64,000 nt of DNA from Acetobacterium sp965140355 (GCA_965140355.1 OZ223193.1:516865-580864); one strand, 5' to 3'. Counted from the stretch's first letter, positions 44,254 to 53,985 are shown. Made by a program: numbers and translations. Notes: generated from the letters alone by a model not told the origin.

Positions 44254-45903
44254 TCATTCATTTAAGTTTACTTGATTCGCAAATTTATCCGAGATCCCGA
44301 AATTCACAACTATAAATTCATCGGTTTCAAAAATCGAACCTTTTTGGGGCCACGCCGGCTTATCTTTGCTCAACAAATAGGCTTTTTTTCGCATATCGTA
44401 ATTATCCGCTTTAAAATCGTACCCCAAATCTTTAAAAAATTTATGGGCTTCGGAAACATTGTCTTTAAAATTCCAGCCGACCGCCCAGTCCAAAAAGCTG
44501 TCACCATTGGTTTGAACAAATTTGTAGGCATATTTGCCTTTCGGTTTATTTCCTGTTAGGTTGTTATAAAGTTCTCCCGCCAGGCTCGAATTTTCTGCAT
44601 AGGTGTACTGATTTATATTATCCGATAACTTATAATCTCCCAAAAAAACAACGGGTTTTTCCAAATCATAATTAGAACGAATTTCGGCCGCCACTTGATT
44701 AACCACATTAACCTCTTCCTCATAACGCATATAATCAACATAAAACCACTTGTTAATATCATTTACCTGCCAAATAAGAAATATGCAAAGAACCACAACA
44801 GCGCCTTTTTTTACGGCGATCCTAAACTTTCCTTCTTCAACAAATTGTAATAAAAGCATAAAAACATACGCCGTAAAAACACTAAAAACGGAACACGCCC
44901 GATATGGCGTATCAATTCCCTGGAGAAGGGTCAACGAAAACAAACTCAAAATGCTCCCCAAATATAACGCCACGATTGTTGAAGACCGATATTTAAAGCC
45001 TTGCCAAAACGTCAAAAATAATGTCGCGCCAATAGCGATCACCAAAAAAGTAATCGGCAGATATACCAGTGCATTGTAAAAATAATTCAAAACGACGCCC
45101 TGAAATAGTTTTGGCAGGTCTTGGACGATGCCATGATCCCAATGAATTTCCTTTGATGCATTCGTACTGGTACCAAGATGAAGTGCCAGCTTTAGGCCCG
45201 TATCGATTAGAAACCGAAAAATGATCCCAATAATTAAGGGTACCACAAAATACAACCCCCGTAAAAATACATCTTTAAATTTGCGACTATCATCACTGTA
45301 TAAAAAGCGCAAGATCAAGATGGCAAAAATGCCAAATAAATAGACGTCCGCAAACGATTCATAAAGCGATAAGGTCAAGGCGATTAAAAAAGACGCTCCG
45401 AGGTAAAGACCCGGTTGATTCAATTTTTTCGTGTTGCTTGATAAAATAAATAAGATCAACGGAATCATTGCATGTCCAAGGCCCGTCTCAAAATCAGACC
45501 CCATATAAATAAATATTTCAGTAATCAACGGATATGAAACAAAAAAACATGCGAAAACCAGATACCCAATTAATTTTAATTTATTATCAGAAACCTTCTT
45601 GAATAATGAACACCATAATACCGCTGCCGCCATCAAACACAAGATCGCAAAAAAATCCAGTACAAACGGCCTGAAATTATAAATCCCTAATACCTTATCA
45701 ATAAATACCTGAAAAAATCGCCCCTGTGTCAGCAGCTCGTTCTGCCGATAATAAAAGTCCATTGCCGTGTCATCGACACTGATCGTTGGATGCGTTAAGG
45801 TGAAACCAAAACTCATGATTGTCACAATCAGCAAAAACGCCATAAACCCTCTGCTGTTCAGAAAGTATTTTATGTTTTCTTTCAATTCTTTTATGTTAGT
45901 CAT
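44254..45903 (-). CDS. Glucosyltransferase-domain (Glucos_trans_II-like) membrane protein
   Basis: A 549-residue protein starting MTNIKELKENIKYFLNSRGF; GGAG lies 8 bases upstream. About ten membrane segments fill residues 18-390. The first outer loop has TISVDDTAMDFYYRQNELLT and QGRFFQVFIDKVLG, the acidic loop seen in GtrII-type glucosyltransferases that transfer from a lipid-linked sugar. A soluble C-terminal part of ~150 residues follows. It may glucosylate a surface polymer. It stands alone. Confidence 0.72.
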   Translation of the reverse strand: MTNIKELKENIKYFLNSRGFMAFLLIVTIMSFGFTLTHPTISVDDTAMDFYYRQNELLTQGRFFQVFIDKVLGIYNFRPFVLDFFAILCLMAAAVLWCSLFKKVSDNKLKLIGYLVFACFFVSYPLITEIFIYMGSDFETGLGHAMIPLILFILSSNTKKLNQPGLYLGASFLIALTLSLYESFADVYLFGIFAILILRFLYSDDSRKFKDVFLRGLYFVVPLIIGIIFRFLIDTGLKLALHLGTSTNASKEIHWDHGIVQDLPKLFQGVVLNYFYNALVYLPITFLVIAIGATLFLTFWQGFKYRSSTIVALYLGSILSLFSLTLLQGIDTPYRACSVFSVFTAYVFMLLLQFVEEGKFRIAVKKGAVVVLCIFLIWQVNDINKWFYVDYMRYEEEVNVVNQVAAEIRSNYDLEKPVVFLGDYKLSDNINQYTYAENSSLAGELYNNLTGNKPKGKYAYKFVQTNGDSFLDWAVGWNFKDNVSEAHKFFKDLGYDFKADNYDMRKKAYLLSKDKPAWPQKGSIFETDEFIVVNFGISDKFANQVNLNE

Positions 45904-46350
45904 CGTTGTCTCCATTAAATTTCTTTTTAAATACTGTGATATTGTTATTGTGGTGCCAATTAATCTTTCCGTTTCCCGGTCCTTTCAAAACTACCGAAAA
46001 TTGCTAAAATGCTGTGAATAGGGTAATCCTATTGATCAAACAAGCCTCTCTTTCCTCATAAAACTAACCAACCAAAAACGGTCAATCAAATAACAGAAAG
46101 CATTAATGCTTTCTGTTGTTGGTTGGCCCATAAAAAGTTATAACAGAGAATCCTTTTTCTAAACTGAGATTTAAGCCATTTTTATTTTTCTTCAAGCAAA
46201 CAATCCCACTCGCTATTGATAACCTAAAACTTTCAAAGACGATTTATCACGCTATTTTGATTTCTTTCATTCTTCCCGATCCTTAGCTTTACTCCTTCAT
46301 CAGCTTATGCTTTGTCGGTTTTTTTGCGAATAAATTAAAGCTGCAAAAAA
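45904..46350. other. Intergenic region with a 26-bp perfect palindrome
   Basis: No gene seen. AACAGAAAGCATTAATGCTTTCTGTT (13-base half AACAGAAAGCATT) at 46092-46117 is a perfect palindrome, with outer CCAACC...GGTTGG able to extend the stem. It may be an operator or a 5'-end structure. Confidence 0.35.
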
Positions 46351-46380
46351 AAATTTGACAAAGTAGCCTTTGCCAAATTT
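46351..46380 (-). terminator. Terminator of the DUF169 gene
   Basis: AAATTTGACAAAG and CTTTGCCAAATTT pair with one mismatch; on the minus strand the stem is followed by a run of nine T residues. Confidence 0.82.
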
Positions 46381-46473
46381 ATTTTAATGCTATTACGGTT
46401 TTATATTGTCACTCGCTTTATCGTAGTTCTGATCCAAACTCAATCATTATATGCCGGATGTTATATCAAACTA

Positions 46474-47286
46474 TTATTTTTTCCAAACTTCCCCTTCTTC
46501 AAGATCCCACATTTTAAACAACGTATTATAAAAATCCGGGCGGGCATAATCCGATTTCATTTCCATCTGAAACTGTGTATAACCCAATTTTATTTCGTCG
46601 AAAAACTTGAGTCCTAAAATCAATTCTTCGGTTTTGTCTTTTGGTACTGAGAAAATAATCTCATCTTCCGGAGCTAATGATCGTTCATATTCACCGGGAT
46701 CAGGAATAGTAATCCGATATTGGTTTTCCTGGATTACTTTTACAATTGAGTAAACACATGAATCAATCGCATCAAACTCGGATTTCACTAGCTGACCAGA
46801 TTGATTTTTTACAGCAAAAAGAATGCTTCTTAATTGCGCCGGATTCGAATAAATCAGCGTTAAGTCTGGTTCAAATCGAGCGGTGCTTAAGGGCGCAATT
46901 AGAATCCCTTTATATTTTCCATATTCCAGACGTGGAAATGAGGCAAACATTTTTCTGGCGGCTTCCATATCAGCAACCCCTAAATGATCAACGACTACAT
47001 CGAATGACTCCTGACCTTCAACACATTCGACCAAACCAAAGGCGACTAACGGCGCCCAACACCATTCATCTTCTTTCGTCATAAGGATGGTAACTCTTTG
47101 ACGACGTGACATCGCCATCGCCTGACACAAGGAGATATGTTTACCCAGATCTTTGTTCGGCCTTATTGCATCTACCGGAATTTCATCATCTTTTCCAATT
47201 AATTTTATTGCGATAGGCGCTGTCCTTAACAACAATATCTTTTCTAAATATTCACCAGCCTGGTTATAATCATTAATCGTTTTCAT
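46474..47286 (-). CDS. DUF169 family protein
   Basis: A 270-residue protein, start MKTINDYNQAGEYLEKILLL (second of two adjacent ATGs, 6 bases from GGAGG). Family features: PIAIKLI near residue 25, ISLCQAMAMSRRQRVTILMT, CWAPLVAFGLVE, IAPLSTARFEPDLTLIYSNPAQL. DUF169 proteins are common in methanogens and acetogens; their function is not established. Confidence 0.82.
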   Translation of the reverse strand: MKTINDYNQAGEYLEKILLLRTAPIAIKLIGKDDEIPVDAIRPNKDLGKHISLCQAMAMSRRQRVTILMTKEDEWCWAPLVAFGLVECVEGQESFDVVVDHLGVADMEAARKMFASFPRLEYGKYKGILIAPLSTARFEPDLTLIYSNPAQLRSILFAVKNQSGQLVKSEFDAIDSCVYSIVKVIQENQYRITIPDPGEYERSLAPEDEIIFSVPKDKTEELILGLKFFDEIKLGYTQFQMEMKSDYARPDFYNTLFKMWDLEEGEVWKK

Positions 47287-47569
47287 CATCTTCCTCCATC
47301 TGATTTTTCAACATAATCTTATCCATAAATTTGATGCAAAACATTTCTCGGACAATACCATCTTTCCCCGGAAACTTTAACAAGAATTGCTACCTTGCAA
47401 TATCTTTCTTCATCTTATATTTTATCGAGCATTATTGTCGATGTCTATATGCTTTTTTTCTTTATTTGTCAACCATATAGTTAATAGTTGATGACCTTTG
47501 TTACATCCGCATTCAATACGATGCAATACTAAATTTCAATTTTGAAAGCGACCATTATAATATCATCCG

Positions 47570-47770
47570 GTAATAACGCGCGCTTCCATGCCAGCCATTT
47601 GGGCCGTCATGTTGGTGACATCCCATAAACCAACATAAAGTTCGGTAAAAAATAGCAATGGTCATAAAAACAACACTTCCCACCAAATAATATGGAATTG
47701 AAAATCCACCCAATGCCAACAATCGCAGCTACGATGATCAACCATTTAGCTACATATTAATTGGCTTTAT
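47570..47770 (-). pseudogene. Probable relic of a small membrane protein gene
   Basis: The reverse strand encodes WLIIVAAIVGIGWIFNSILF in one frame and then, in another, FFTELYVGLWDVTNMTAQMA and GMEARVITG. No single open frame joins them, so at least one frameshift lies between. The remaining 47287-47860 sequence has no other recognisable gene. Confidence 0.3.
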
Positions 47771-47860
47771 CCTCATTTTCTTTAAAAATTTTCTCGTTTA
47801 CTGTTTGATCATCCACTTTAGAATTTAACTATCTACAGTCCTCACGAAACTTTAACCACA

Positions 47861-47891
47861 AAAAAACCGTTACTTTACGTAACAGGTTTTT
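47861..47891 (-). terminator. Terminator of the C_GCAxxG_C_C gene
   Basis: AAACCGTTAC and GTAACAGGTTT pair around TTTAC; a T-run follows on the minus strand. It resembles the hairpins at 36128, 36295 and 59881. Confidence 0.8.
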
Positions 47892-47916
47892 AATAGCTTC
47901 GAGCCACGCCCTCTAC

Positions 47917-48432
47917 TTAACACTGACCCATATTTTCGCCATAAGGCAGCTCAAAAGCCTTATCCTGAGGAATTTGCAGGTATTTATAGGCTAGTTTCGC
48001 TGTTGCGCCAATCAATTTCAGACAATGTACGCGTCTGTCTTTCCCATGCCAATCCGCATAAGGCGCACCGATAGCACGGCACGTTGTACAGCCGTTAGCT
48101 TCTTTGAACTCTCTGACAAGATTGTTATAACGCCGATAATATTTTTGCGCGACTTCAGAACCACGAATGTTGGCATCAATACTCCAGGGATCCTTTCTGC
48201 CATAAATGGCACTATTGGCCATAACTGCTGCTGACAAAGCCCCGCAGGTTTCCCCATAAAGCCCTATTCCACCGCCAAAGCCAGTACACATAGCCACTGT
48301 TTCTTTGGGAACATCTAGAACACCCGCACGTATCAATGCATCATAAACACTTTCTGCACAGTTTAATCCATTCTTAAAATTTTCAATTGCATAATCGCTG
48401 ACTAATTGACTTTTATCATTTTCCTTATTCAT
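47917..48432 (-). CDS. C_GCAxxG_C_C family redox protein
   Basis: A 171-residue protein with the family's spaced Cys set: NCAESVYDAL, MCTGFGGGIGLYGETCGALS, NGCTTCRAIGAP, HCLKLIGATAKLAY. These proteins are putative redox or Fe-S proteins common in anaerobes. No membrane segment or signal is seen. It stands alone with its own terminator. Confidence 0.88.
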   Translation of the reverse strand: MNKENDKSQLVSDYAIENFKNGLNCAESVYDALIRAGVLDVPKETVAMCTGFGGGIGLYGETCGALSAAVMANSAIYGRKDPWSIDANIRGSEVAQKYYRRYNNLVREFKEANGCTTCRAIGAPYADWHGKDRRVHCLKLIGATAKLAYKYLQIPQDKAFELPYGENMGQC

Positions 48433-48782
48433 TTTGCATCTCTTTTCTTAAAATAATTATCATCTTCATTTAGATGAAAACTGAATTTTTATAAACAATC
48501 TTGATCAAAATCATATTGATTAAGATAACTCTATTTAAGCTTTATAAATTAGACATCCCCAGTTTTTTCCATACTGCTATTATTCTATTTTATTTCTTAA
48601 AATAATATTTGTAAATAGCAAATATCATTCTGATATCACAAACAACTATTTTAAACCGCCCACTTCAAACTGATCCTATCCGAATAACTATTGCTTACTA
48701 TACTTAGGTAAGCTCTTTGTAAAATCCATCTCCAATGGTTTGGCAGTCTGTTTTAAGAAATTGTTTCGTTATCGGATAGCTT
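48433..48782. other. Gene-free AT-rich region
   Basis: Nothing is recognised here; it must hold the promoter of the C_GCAxxG_C_C gene on the minus strand. Confidence 0.3.
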
Positions 48783-48924
48783 ATTTTTTGTATTCGCTTT
48801 GTATTCCGCAATAATGAATGATAAAATTATAATATTAACCACTTCATTCAAATATTCAAAAATTTTCAATGCTCTTGGCACGGTCTTTCAGAGCTTTGGA
48901 AACTCACGTTAAAGGAGATAAACG
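48783..48924 (+). promoter_or_regulatory. Conserved leader 1 of the YcxB-like genes
   Basis: About 140 bases nearly identical to leaders 2 (49553-49692) and 3 (50976-51116), far better conserved than the 3' parts of the genes they precede. It includes a hairpin GCTCT(48871-48875)...AGAGC(48890-48894) and the ribosome site AAAGGAG. TATAAT at about 48829 may be a -10 box. It could be a promoter plus a structured 5'-UTR. Confidence 0.6.
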
Positions 48925-49515
48925 ATGGAACCTCAATTTATCGTTGAAATTGATTGTACAAAAGAAGAAATGCATAAAACCTGCTATGAGTACGCTAATG
49001 AAATAAAGTTTTATAAATACGGAAAATTAATTGTCGTTTTTCTTTACGTTTTTGATATGATCCCTTTTCTTTTTTTTAGACATCATTTTAATATTTTTTT
49101 GAGTATTGGCATCGCGCTATTCGTTTTAGCTTTGATTCTTTATGTTTTTTACATGCCACTTTTTTTACAATACTTTATCATTATGAATCAAAATAACGTT
49201 AGTCTCAAGCAACTATCTTTAATGAAAAAAAGAAGAACTCTTGAAGATTTGGAACAGATCAAAATTTTGAAAAAAGGACATATTACCGGTATTTTGATTT
49301 TTTATCAGGATCACTTTGAATACGCTGATATTATAAACCAAACCTATCTAGACATTGAATACTTCTATGAAAAAGATGATCACTTCGTTCTTGTCTCTCA
49401 TTCTAGAAAAATGGTTTTTCTTATTAGAAAAACTCAATTCCTCCAAGGTAATTCAGAAATGTTTGGGCAATTTATAAATGAGAAACGCAATCGTTTATCA
49501 ACAAATAAAACTTGA
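48925..49515 (+). CDS. YcxB-like membrane protein, copy 1
   Basis: A 196-residue protein starting MEPQFIVEIDCTKEEMHKTC. Two membrane segments (about residues 36-78) are followed by a linker with LKKGHITG and a C-terminal YcxB-type domain: FYQDHFEYADIINQTYLD, FVLVSHSRKMVFLIRKTQFL, FGQFINEKRNR. This is the YcxB family, of unknown function. The first 17 residues are almost identical in all three local copies. Confidence 0.75.
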   Translation: MEPQFIVEIDCTKEEMHKTCYEYANEIKFYKYGKLIVVFLYVFDMIPFLFFRHHFNIFLSIGIALFVLALILYVFYMPLFLQYFIIMNQNNVSLKQLSLMKKRRTLEDLEQIKILKKGHITGILIFYQDHFEYADIINQTYLDIEYFYEKDDHFVLVSHSRKMVFLIRKTQFLQGNSEMFGQFINEKRNRLSTNKT

Positions 49516-49552
49516 TGTATAATCACTTCATCACTAAAACAATCCGCTTAAT

Positions 49553-49692
49553 TTTGTCATTTCTCTTTGTGTTGTGCAACGATGAATGATAAAATTGTAG
49601 TATCAACCGCTTCATTTAAGTATTCAAAATTTTTCAAAGCTCTTGACACCGTCTTTCAGAGCTTTGGAAACTAATGTTAAAGGAGATAAACG
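49553..49692 (+). promoter_or_regulatory. Conserved leader 2 of the YcxB-like genes
   Basis: This is the same leader as 48783-48924. Here the hairpin has eight perfect pairs, AAAGCTCT (49636-49643) with AGAGCTTT (49658-49665). The loop varies (GACACCG against GGCACGG) while the stem and the ribosome site are kept. Confidence 0.6.
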
Positions 49693-50315
49693 ATGGAACC
49701 TCAATTTATCGTTGAAATAGATTGCACTAAAGCCGAGCTTTTTAAGGCCTGCTATGATTATCGGTATGAGTCAACTTCTTATCCTACCGCAAGTAAAGTA
49801 CTTATTTTTTGTTTTATTGTCGGTTTTTTCCATCACTTTTTTTTCTGTTTTTTCCGTTTTTTTATCCCCACTATATTAATGCGTTTTTGCGTTTTTGCAT
49901 CCCTTTATACTTTCTATCCGCAACTCTTTATTATTTCAGTGTTCCTTATATTTGGCAATATCGTACCATTGCAACGCAATATAATATTAGTCTAAAAAAA
50001 CTACTAATGTTAAAAAAAAGTGGTAGTCCTGAAGATTTGGAGCGGCTAAAAACCATAAAAACGGGACATATTTCAGGTCCTCTGATTTTTTATTCCGACC
50101 ACTTTGAATATTCGGACCTGCTGAACAATACCTATCTCATTCACTTTGTATACGAAAAAGATGATCATTTTATTATCTTTGCTCATGAACATAAAATAAT
50201 TTTTCTCATTAAAAAAAGTCTTTTCCTGAAAGGAACTCCAGAAGAATTCCGAACATTTTTAGATGAAAAATATCAGGCGGCGCGGCCGGGTCAACGCGAC
50301 AATACTTCTCAATAG
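49693..50315 (+). pseudogene. YcxB-like membrane protein, copy 2, frameshifted
   Basis: The first frame gives MEPQFIVEIDCTKAELFKAC and the first membrane segment, then ends at a stop at 49993-49995. From about 49810 the frame one base back continues with the second segment and the complete YcxB-type end: TGHISGPLIFYSDHFEYSD, FIIFAHEHKIIFLIKKS. The switch lies in T-rich sequence around 49826-49854, where an 8-T run and the slippery-type T-TTT-TTC occur. It is either a one-base loss, a sequence error or a slippage-controlled gene. Confidence 0.7.
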
Positions 50316-50348
50316 ATATTAACTCAAGAGGACGGTTGTATCTAAAAT

Positions 50349-50672
50349 TTACATTTCAATATACGAATCAAAGTATTGCTCTTGAAAATGCGTTTTATCA
50401 ATAATTTCTTCCAATAAAATCATCATATTCTCTGGGGCAACTACCCACTTATCTTCTACATCATCATTTCTATGAATAATCGCGATTATCTTTCCTTTAA
50501 ATTCTTCCAATGGCTCACTCATACCTAAAATATAAGCATCTTGCTCTTCACCATCCAGTGCCATAATACCTTTGATATATCCATAATTTATCGGATATAT
50601 CATATCTGGATGATTGGGATGATACGTTCCCATCGGTCTATCAACTGTTACTGTCACCACTTTTCCGAGCAT
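50349..50672 (-). CDS. Short inorganic pyrophosphatase-like protein
   Basis: A 107-residue protein with family I pyrophosphatase features: MIYPINYGYIKGIM and DGEEQDAYILG (acidic metal ligands), then GKIIAIIHRNDDVEDKWVV. Real family I enzymes are about 170-180 residues, so this is a short relative that lacks part of the usual fold. The activity is uncertain. AGGAG precedes the ATG. It interrupts the YcxB-like series on the opposite strand. Confidence 0.7.
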   Translation of the reverse strand: MLGKVVTVTVDRPMGTYHPNHPDMIYPINYGYIKGIMALDGEEQDAYILGMSEPLEEFKGKIIAIIHRNDDVEDKWVVAPENMMILLEEIIDKTHFQEQYFDSYIEM

Positions 50673-50724
50673 AAAATCCTCCTAAATCAAATTTTCAGTT
50701 TCAATTCTCGTTGTCCGCCTTATC

Positions 50725-50895
50725 AATAAACTTCATTATCAGACAGGGACAAATCGGTACTGAGCACCATCAGTCAATCCCTTTTGTTGTTGCGATTTCT
50801 GACAAAAACCAGTTTTACCGGGATCCCATTTTTCGTTGTTACATCAATGGATCTGAACTGATTCCCGGCTGAATATTCCAGTAATAGACGTCGCT
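50725..50895 (-). pseudogene. Transposase relic (IS4-like DDE family)
   Basis: The reverse strand reads RLLLEYSAGNQFRSIDV, then KNGIPVKLVFVRNRNNKRD, a stop, then LMVLSTDLSLSDNEVY and another stop. The pattern VRNRNxKxxWLxxLSTDLSL is typical of the middle of IS4-type transposases; TGA replaces the expected Trp codon. Flanking parts are gone. It marks an old insertion between YcxB-like copies 2 and 3. Confidence 0.7.
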
Positions 50896-50975
50896 ATGCA
50901 GGAAGGTATAAAAACCGTCTTTGTCGTGATTATGAAATAGTCGGACAGTTGATATTTAAATTATCGCAATTTTTA

Positions 50976-51116
50976 TTTTGTCATTTCGCTTTGTATTCCG
51001 CAACGATGAATGATAAAATTGTAGTATCAACTGCTTCATTCAAGTATTCAAAAATTTTCAATGCTCTTGGCACGGTCTTTCAGAGCTTTGGAAACTCACG
51101 TTAAAGGAGATAAACG
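50976..51116 (+). promoter_or_regulatory. Conserved leader 3 of the YcxB-like genes
   Basis: Same leader as at 48783 and 49553, closest to leader 1. The hairpin is GCTCT (51063-51067) with AGAGC (51082-51086), and TTAAAGGAGATAAACG leads to the start. Confidence 0.6.
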
Positions 51117-51704
51117 ATGGAACCTCAATTTATCGTTGAAATTGATTGTACAAAAGAAGAACTTTTTAATGCTGCCAAAGAGTATGTATTCGAAGGAACA
51201 CCCTACAAAAAGTGGCGTGTCATCATTTTTTTATGTTTATTTATTTGTATTTTTCCATCACTCATTATTTTAGATAATTTAAATATCTTTTTTCGCATAC
51301 TTATTGGTATACTTGCGTTAAGCATGGCGATTCACACTTTAAGTCTCCCCTACACTCTACAAAATAAAACCATTGCTACTCAATACCATATTGCGCCAAT
51401 ACAACTTATTCTACTAAAAAAGAGGAGAACTGCTGAAGACTCTGAACGAATCAAAACCATAAAAAAAGGACATATCTCAGGTAATCTAACCTTTTATTCG
51501 GATCACTTTGAATATTCCGATATTATAAATCACACCTATTTTGATATTCAATATTTTTCTAAAAAAATTGATCACTTCATTCTTGTCTCCAATTCCACAA
51601 AAATGGTTTTTCTTGTTAGAAAAACTCAATTTCTCCAAGGTAATTCAGAACTATTTGGGCAATTTATAAATGAGAAACGCAATCATTCGTCAAAAATTAG
51701 TTAA
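51117..51704 (+). CDS. YcxB-like membrane protein, copy 3
   Basis: A 195-residue protein starting MEPQFIVEIDCTKEELFNAA, with two membrane segments (about residues 37-76) and the YcxB-type C-terminal domain: KKGHISGNLTFYSDHFEYSD, FILVSNSTKMVFLVRKTQFL. Its C-terminal half is very close to copy 1, while the outer/membrane part differs, suggesting exchange or selection on that part. Confidence 0.75.
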   Translation: MEPQFIVEIDCTKEELFNAAKEYVFEGTPYKKWRVIIFLCLFICIFPSLIILDNLNIFFRILIGILALSMAIHTLSLPYTLQNKTIATQYHIAPIQLILLKKRRTAEDSERIKTIKKGHISGNLTFYSDHFEYSDIINHTYFDIQYFSKKIDHFILVSNSTKMVFLVRKTQFLQGNSELFGQFINEKRNHSSKIS

Positions 51705-51780
51705 AACAGTAAAAGGAACTATTGCATTCTCAACAATAGTTCCTTAATTTTGTTTTAAATACTTCTCAAATTAAAAATCA

Positions 51781-52779
51781 CTACTCCTGACCTGATACAA
51801 AACCTAATAATGCTACTAAGCCAGCAATAGCTGAACCTCCACCGCTAATTGATATTTCTGCAAGCATAATAATCATTAAAATAACAAGCCCTAATACCAG
51901 CAAAAGATTTGGAACATCATCTTCAATTTGATTCAGTTCATTCGAATTATCAGAATTTTTCTTGATTGTATAACACACCTCAACATAGACCGTTTCAGTA
52001 TCAGTGCTACTTTCATGAATATCCTGCTCAACCTGAAGATCAACTTGTAGATTTCCGGTGTCATCAATTTTAAAAGCAATCGTCATTGAACCATGTCCAA
52101 CCGTATTGGCAATCGAAACTACTGGTTGCAAGGTTCCAGAATCTCCAAAAATCATTTTATTACTCGCATTCATGCTATCAAAAATGGATTGTGCACTGGA
52201 AAACTCAACTTCATCAAATCGGCCATTATTAATTAAAAGGGTTGCTTTGTTATTGGATGGCAAACCATCTTTATCAATAATGGGCGTAAACTCTCCACTG
52301 ATACCCATTTTATACTCTATGTCGGCTGCGGGAGTCGTAAATGTATAGGTTACATCGTTTGCCCAGCCAAGAGTCGGTGTCAAGTGAAGGGATTCCAGCG
52401 TATATTCACAGAGAACCCGTGGTAAATTGGCAACGGTAACCGCATCAACCCCATTATCTCTTCCCGAAGCAATCACTTTATCAACATCCATAGCCAGCCA
52501 TCCTTGTCCAACTGTTACTTCTGCATATTGATCAAATGCCCAATTAGATGGGATTGTCTGTCCAATATTTCCTGAAAACCCAGTAGACATATCGCACACA
52601 TAGCTGGCGACCGTATGGCCAGCATTGGCAACCTTTTTACATGCGCTTCTTGATGCGTAAATCCCTGCTTGGTAATCCGAATTTTGACTCAGCGCTGTCT
52701 TTAATGCACTGAAATATGGGATAATATTAGATTCGACTTCATAATCATATACATCAAAGTCGACGGCAAAATCAATATT
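51781..52779 (-). pseudogene. DUF1906 (Rv2525c-like glycoside-hydrolase-like) protein, 5'-truncated
   Basis: The frame is open from 52779 to the stop at 51781 but begins after a TGA (52780-52782). The first codons, IDFAVDFDVYDYEVESNIIP, match the middle of DUF1906 domains, so ~70 N-terminal residues are missing. It continues with AGIYASRSACKKVANAG, VCDMSTGFSGNIGQTIPSNW, AFDQYAEV, a ~170-residue region, and a C-terminal membrane segment (LLLVLGLVILMIIMLAEISI). No ribosome site fits any start. The family is thought to act on cell walls. It is most likely a broken gene. Confidence 0.7.
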
Positions 52780-52998
52780 TCACCAAATCATTTTTTTTAG
52801 TTTTAAAAACTTTTTTTAATATTCGTCTTTCATTTTTCAATCACCTAAGTTTAAGAACAACTTTGGTTCGCTATATTAAATCAACTATAAATCTGATTCT
52901 GTTGATCTTTTGATCACTCTCCGTTTAAATTTTACATCGCGTTATTTTACAGACATAATAGTGGCTATCTTTGTGATTATATTATTTATTGAATATTC

Positions 52999-53027
52999 GA
53001 CAAAATAAGATAATCCATTCATAATAT
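52999..53027 (+). promoter_or_regulatory. Candidate promoter of the recombinase
   Basis: TCGACA (52999-53004) and CATAAT (53022-53027), each one base from consensus, are 17 bases apart, 34 bases ahead of the start. It could also read through into the adjacent cassette. Confidence 0.5.
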
Positions 53028-53061
53028 TTATATAGAAACAAAACTAAGGAGAAACAACTAA

Positions 53062-53985
53062 ATGATCAATCTTAAAACCATGTCGGAACTTTATTTAAAC
53101 TACTGTCAATATCAAAAGAATCTTAATGCTAAAACCCTGAAAGCCTATGGGATTGACCTCTCCCAATTCTTATTATTTATGAACGATACCGATGGTCAAT
53201 TAACAAAGATTAATTTGTCCAATTATGCCATAATTTTACACAAAACTTATAAGCCAAAAACAGTCAAACGAAAAATAGCAAGTATTAAAGCGTTCTGTGG
53301 TTGGTTAGTATATGAAGATCTCCTAATCGAAAACCCTTTTCATAAATTAAATTTAAAATTCCAGGAGCCTTTCATTCTGCCTCGAACCATTCCTCTTGAC
53401 GTCATCGAAACACTTTTAAGAACAGCTTATCAAGAAATTAACAACGACTCCAATACAGCTTATCAAAAGCTAACCGGTCTTCGCGACATAGCGGTCTTAG
53501 AGCTTTTATTTGCAACGGGCATTAGGGTCTCTGAACTATGCTCGTTAAAATCAGATGATATCAATCTCATCAATGGATTTGTGCGTATTTATGGAAAAGG
53601 CTCAAAAGAGCGGATTATACCAATTAGCAACACTGATGTATTAACTGCGATAAAAAGATACTTAACCGCTTATACCAAAAACATTGACTGTAGCGGATAT
53701 TTTTTCGTCAACAGAAAAAAATGCCGTTTATCCGAACAATCGGTGCGATTTATGATTGATCACTATGCCAAAAAAGCAAGCATTGCAACCCATATCACAC
53801 CGCACATGTTTCGTCACTCATTCGCAACACTTTTGCTCGAAGAAGATGTAGACATCCGTTATATACAACAAATACTAGGTCATAGTTCAATAACCACAAC
53901 GCAAATATATACGCACGTTTCGACTAAAAAACAAAATGATATCTTAACTTTAAAACACCCGCGAAATAGAGTTTCAATAAAATGA
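53062..53985 (+). CDS. Tyrosine recombinase (XerC/XerD-like integrase)
   Basis: A 307-residue protein with an N-terminal SAM-like DNA-binding domain (LYLNYCQYQKNLNAKTLKAY) and the catalytic domain. Active-site residues: Arg in FATGIRVSELCSL, Lys in GKGSKERIIPI, His-x-x-Arg in PHMFRHSFATLLLEE, His in LGHSSITTTQIY, and Tyr in TTQIYTHVS. AAGGAG precedes the start. It ends 50 bp before the left 83-bp inverted repeat of the next cassette, so it probably acts on that repeat. The housekeeping Xer role is less likely, given the accessory surroundings. Confidence 0.92.
   Translation: MINLKTMSELYLNYCQYQKNLNAKTLKAYGIDLSQFLLFMNDTDGQLTKINLSNYAIILHKTYKPKTVKRKIASIKAFCGWLVYEDLLIENPFHKLNLKFQEPFILPRTIPLDVIETLLRTAYQEINNDSNTAYQKLTGLRDIAVLELLFATGIRVSELCSLKSDDINLINGFVRIYGKGSKERIIPISNTDVLTAIKRYLTAYTKNIDCSGYFFVNRKKCRLSEQSVRFMIDHYAKKASIATHITPHMFRHSFATLLLEEDVDIRYIQQILGHSSITTTQIYTHVSTKKQNDILTLKHPRNRVSIK

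Noticed and set aside
48783..51116. CRISPR-like or phage att repeats from the three leaders
   Set aside because: The repeats are ~140 bp, each directly before a homologous gene, so they are duplicated leaders, not an array or attachment sites.
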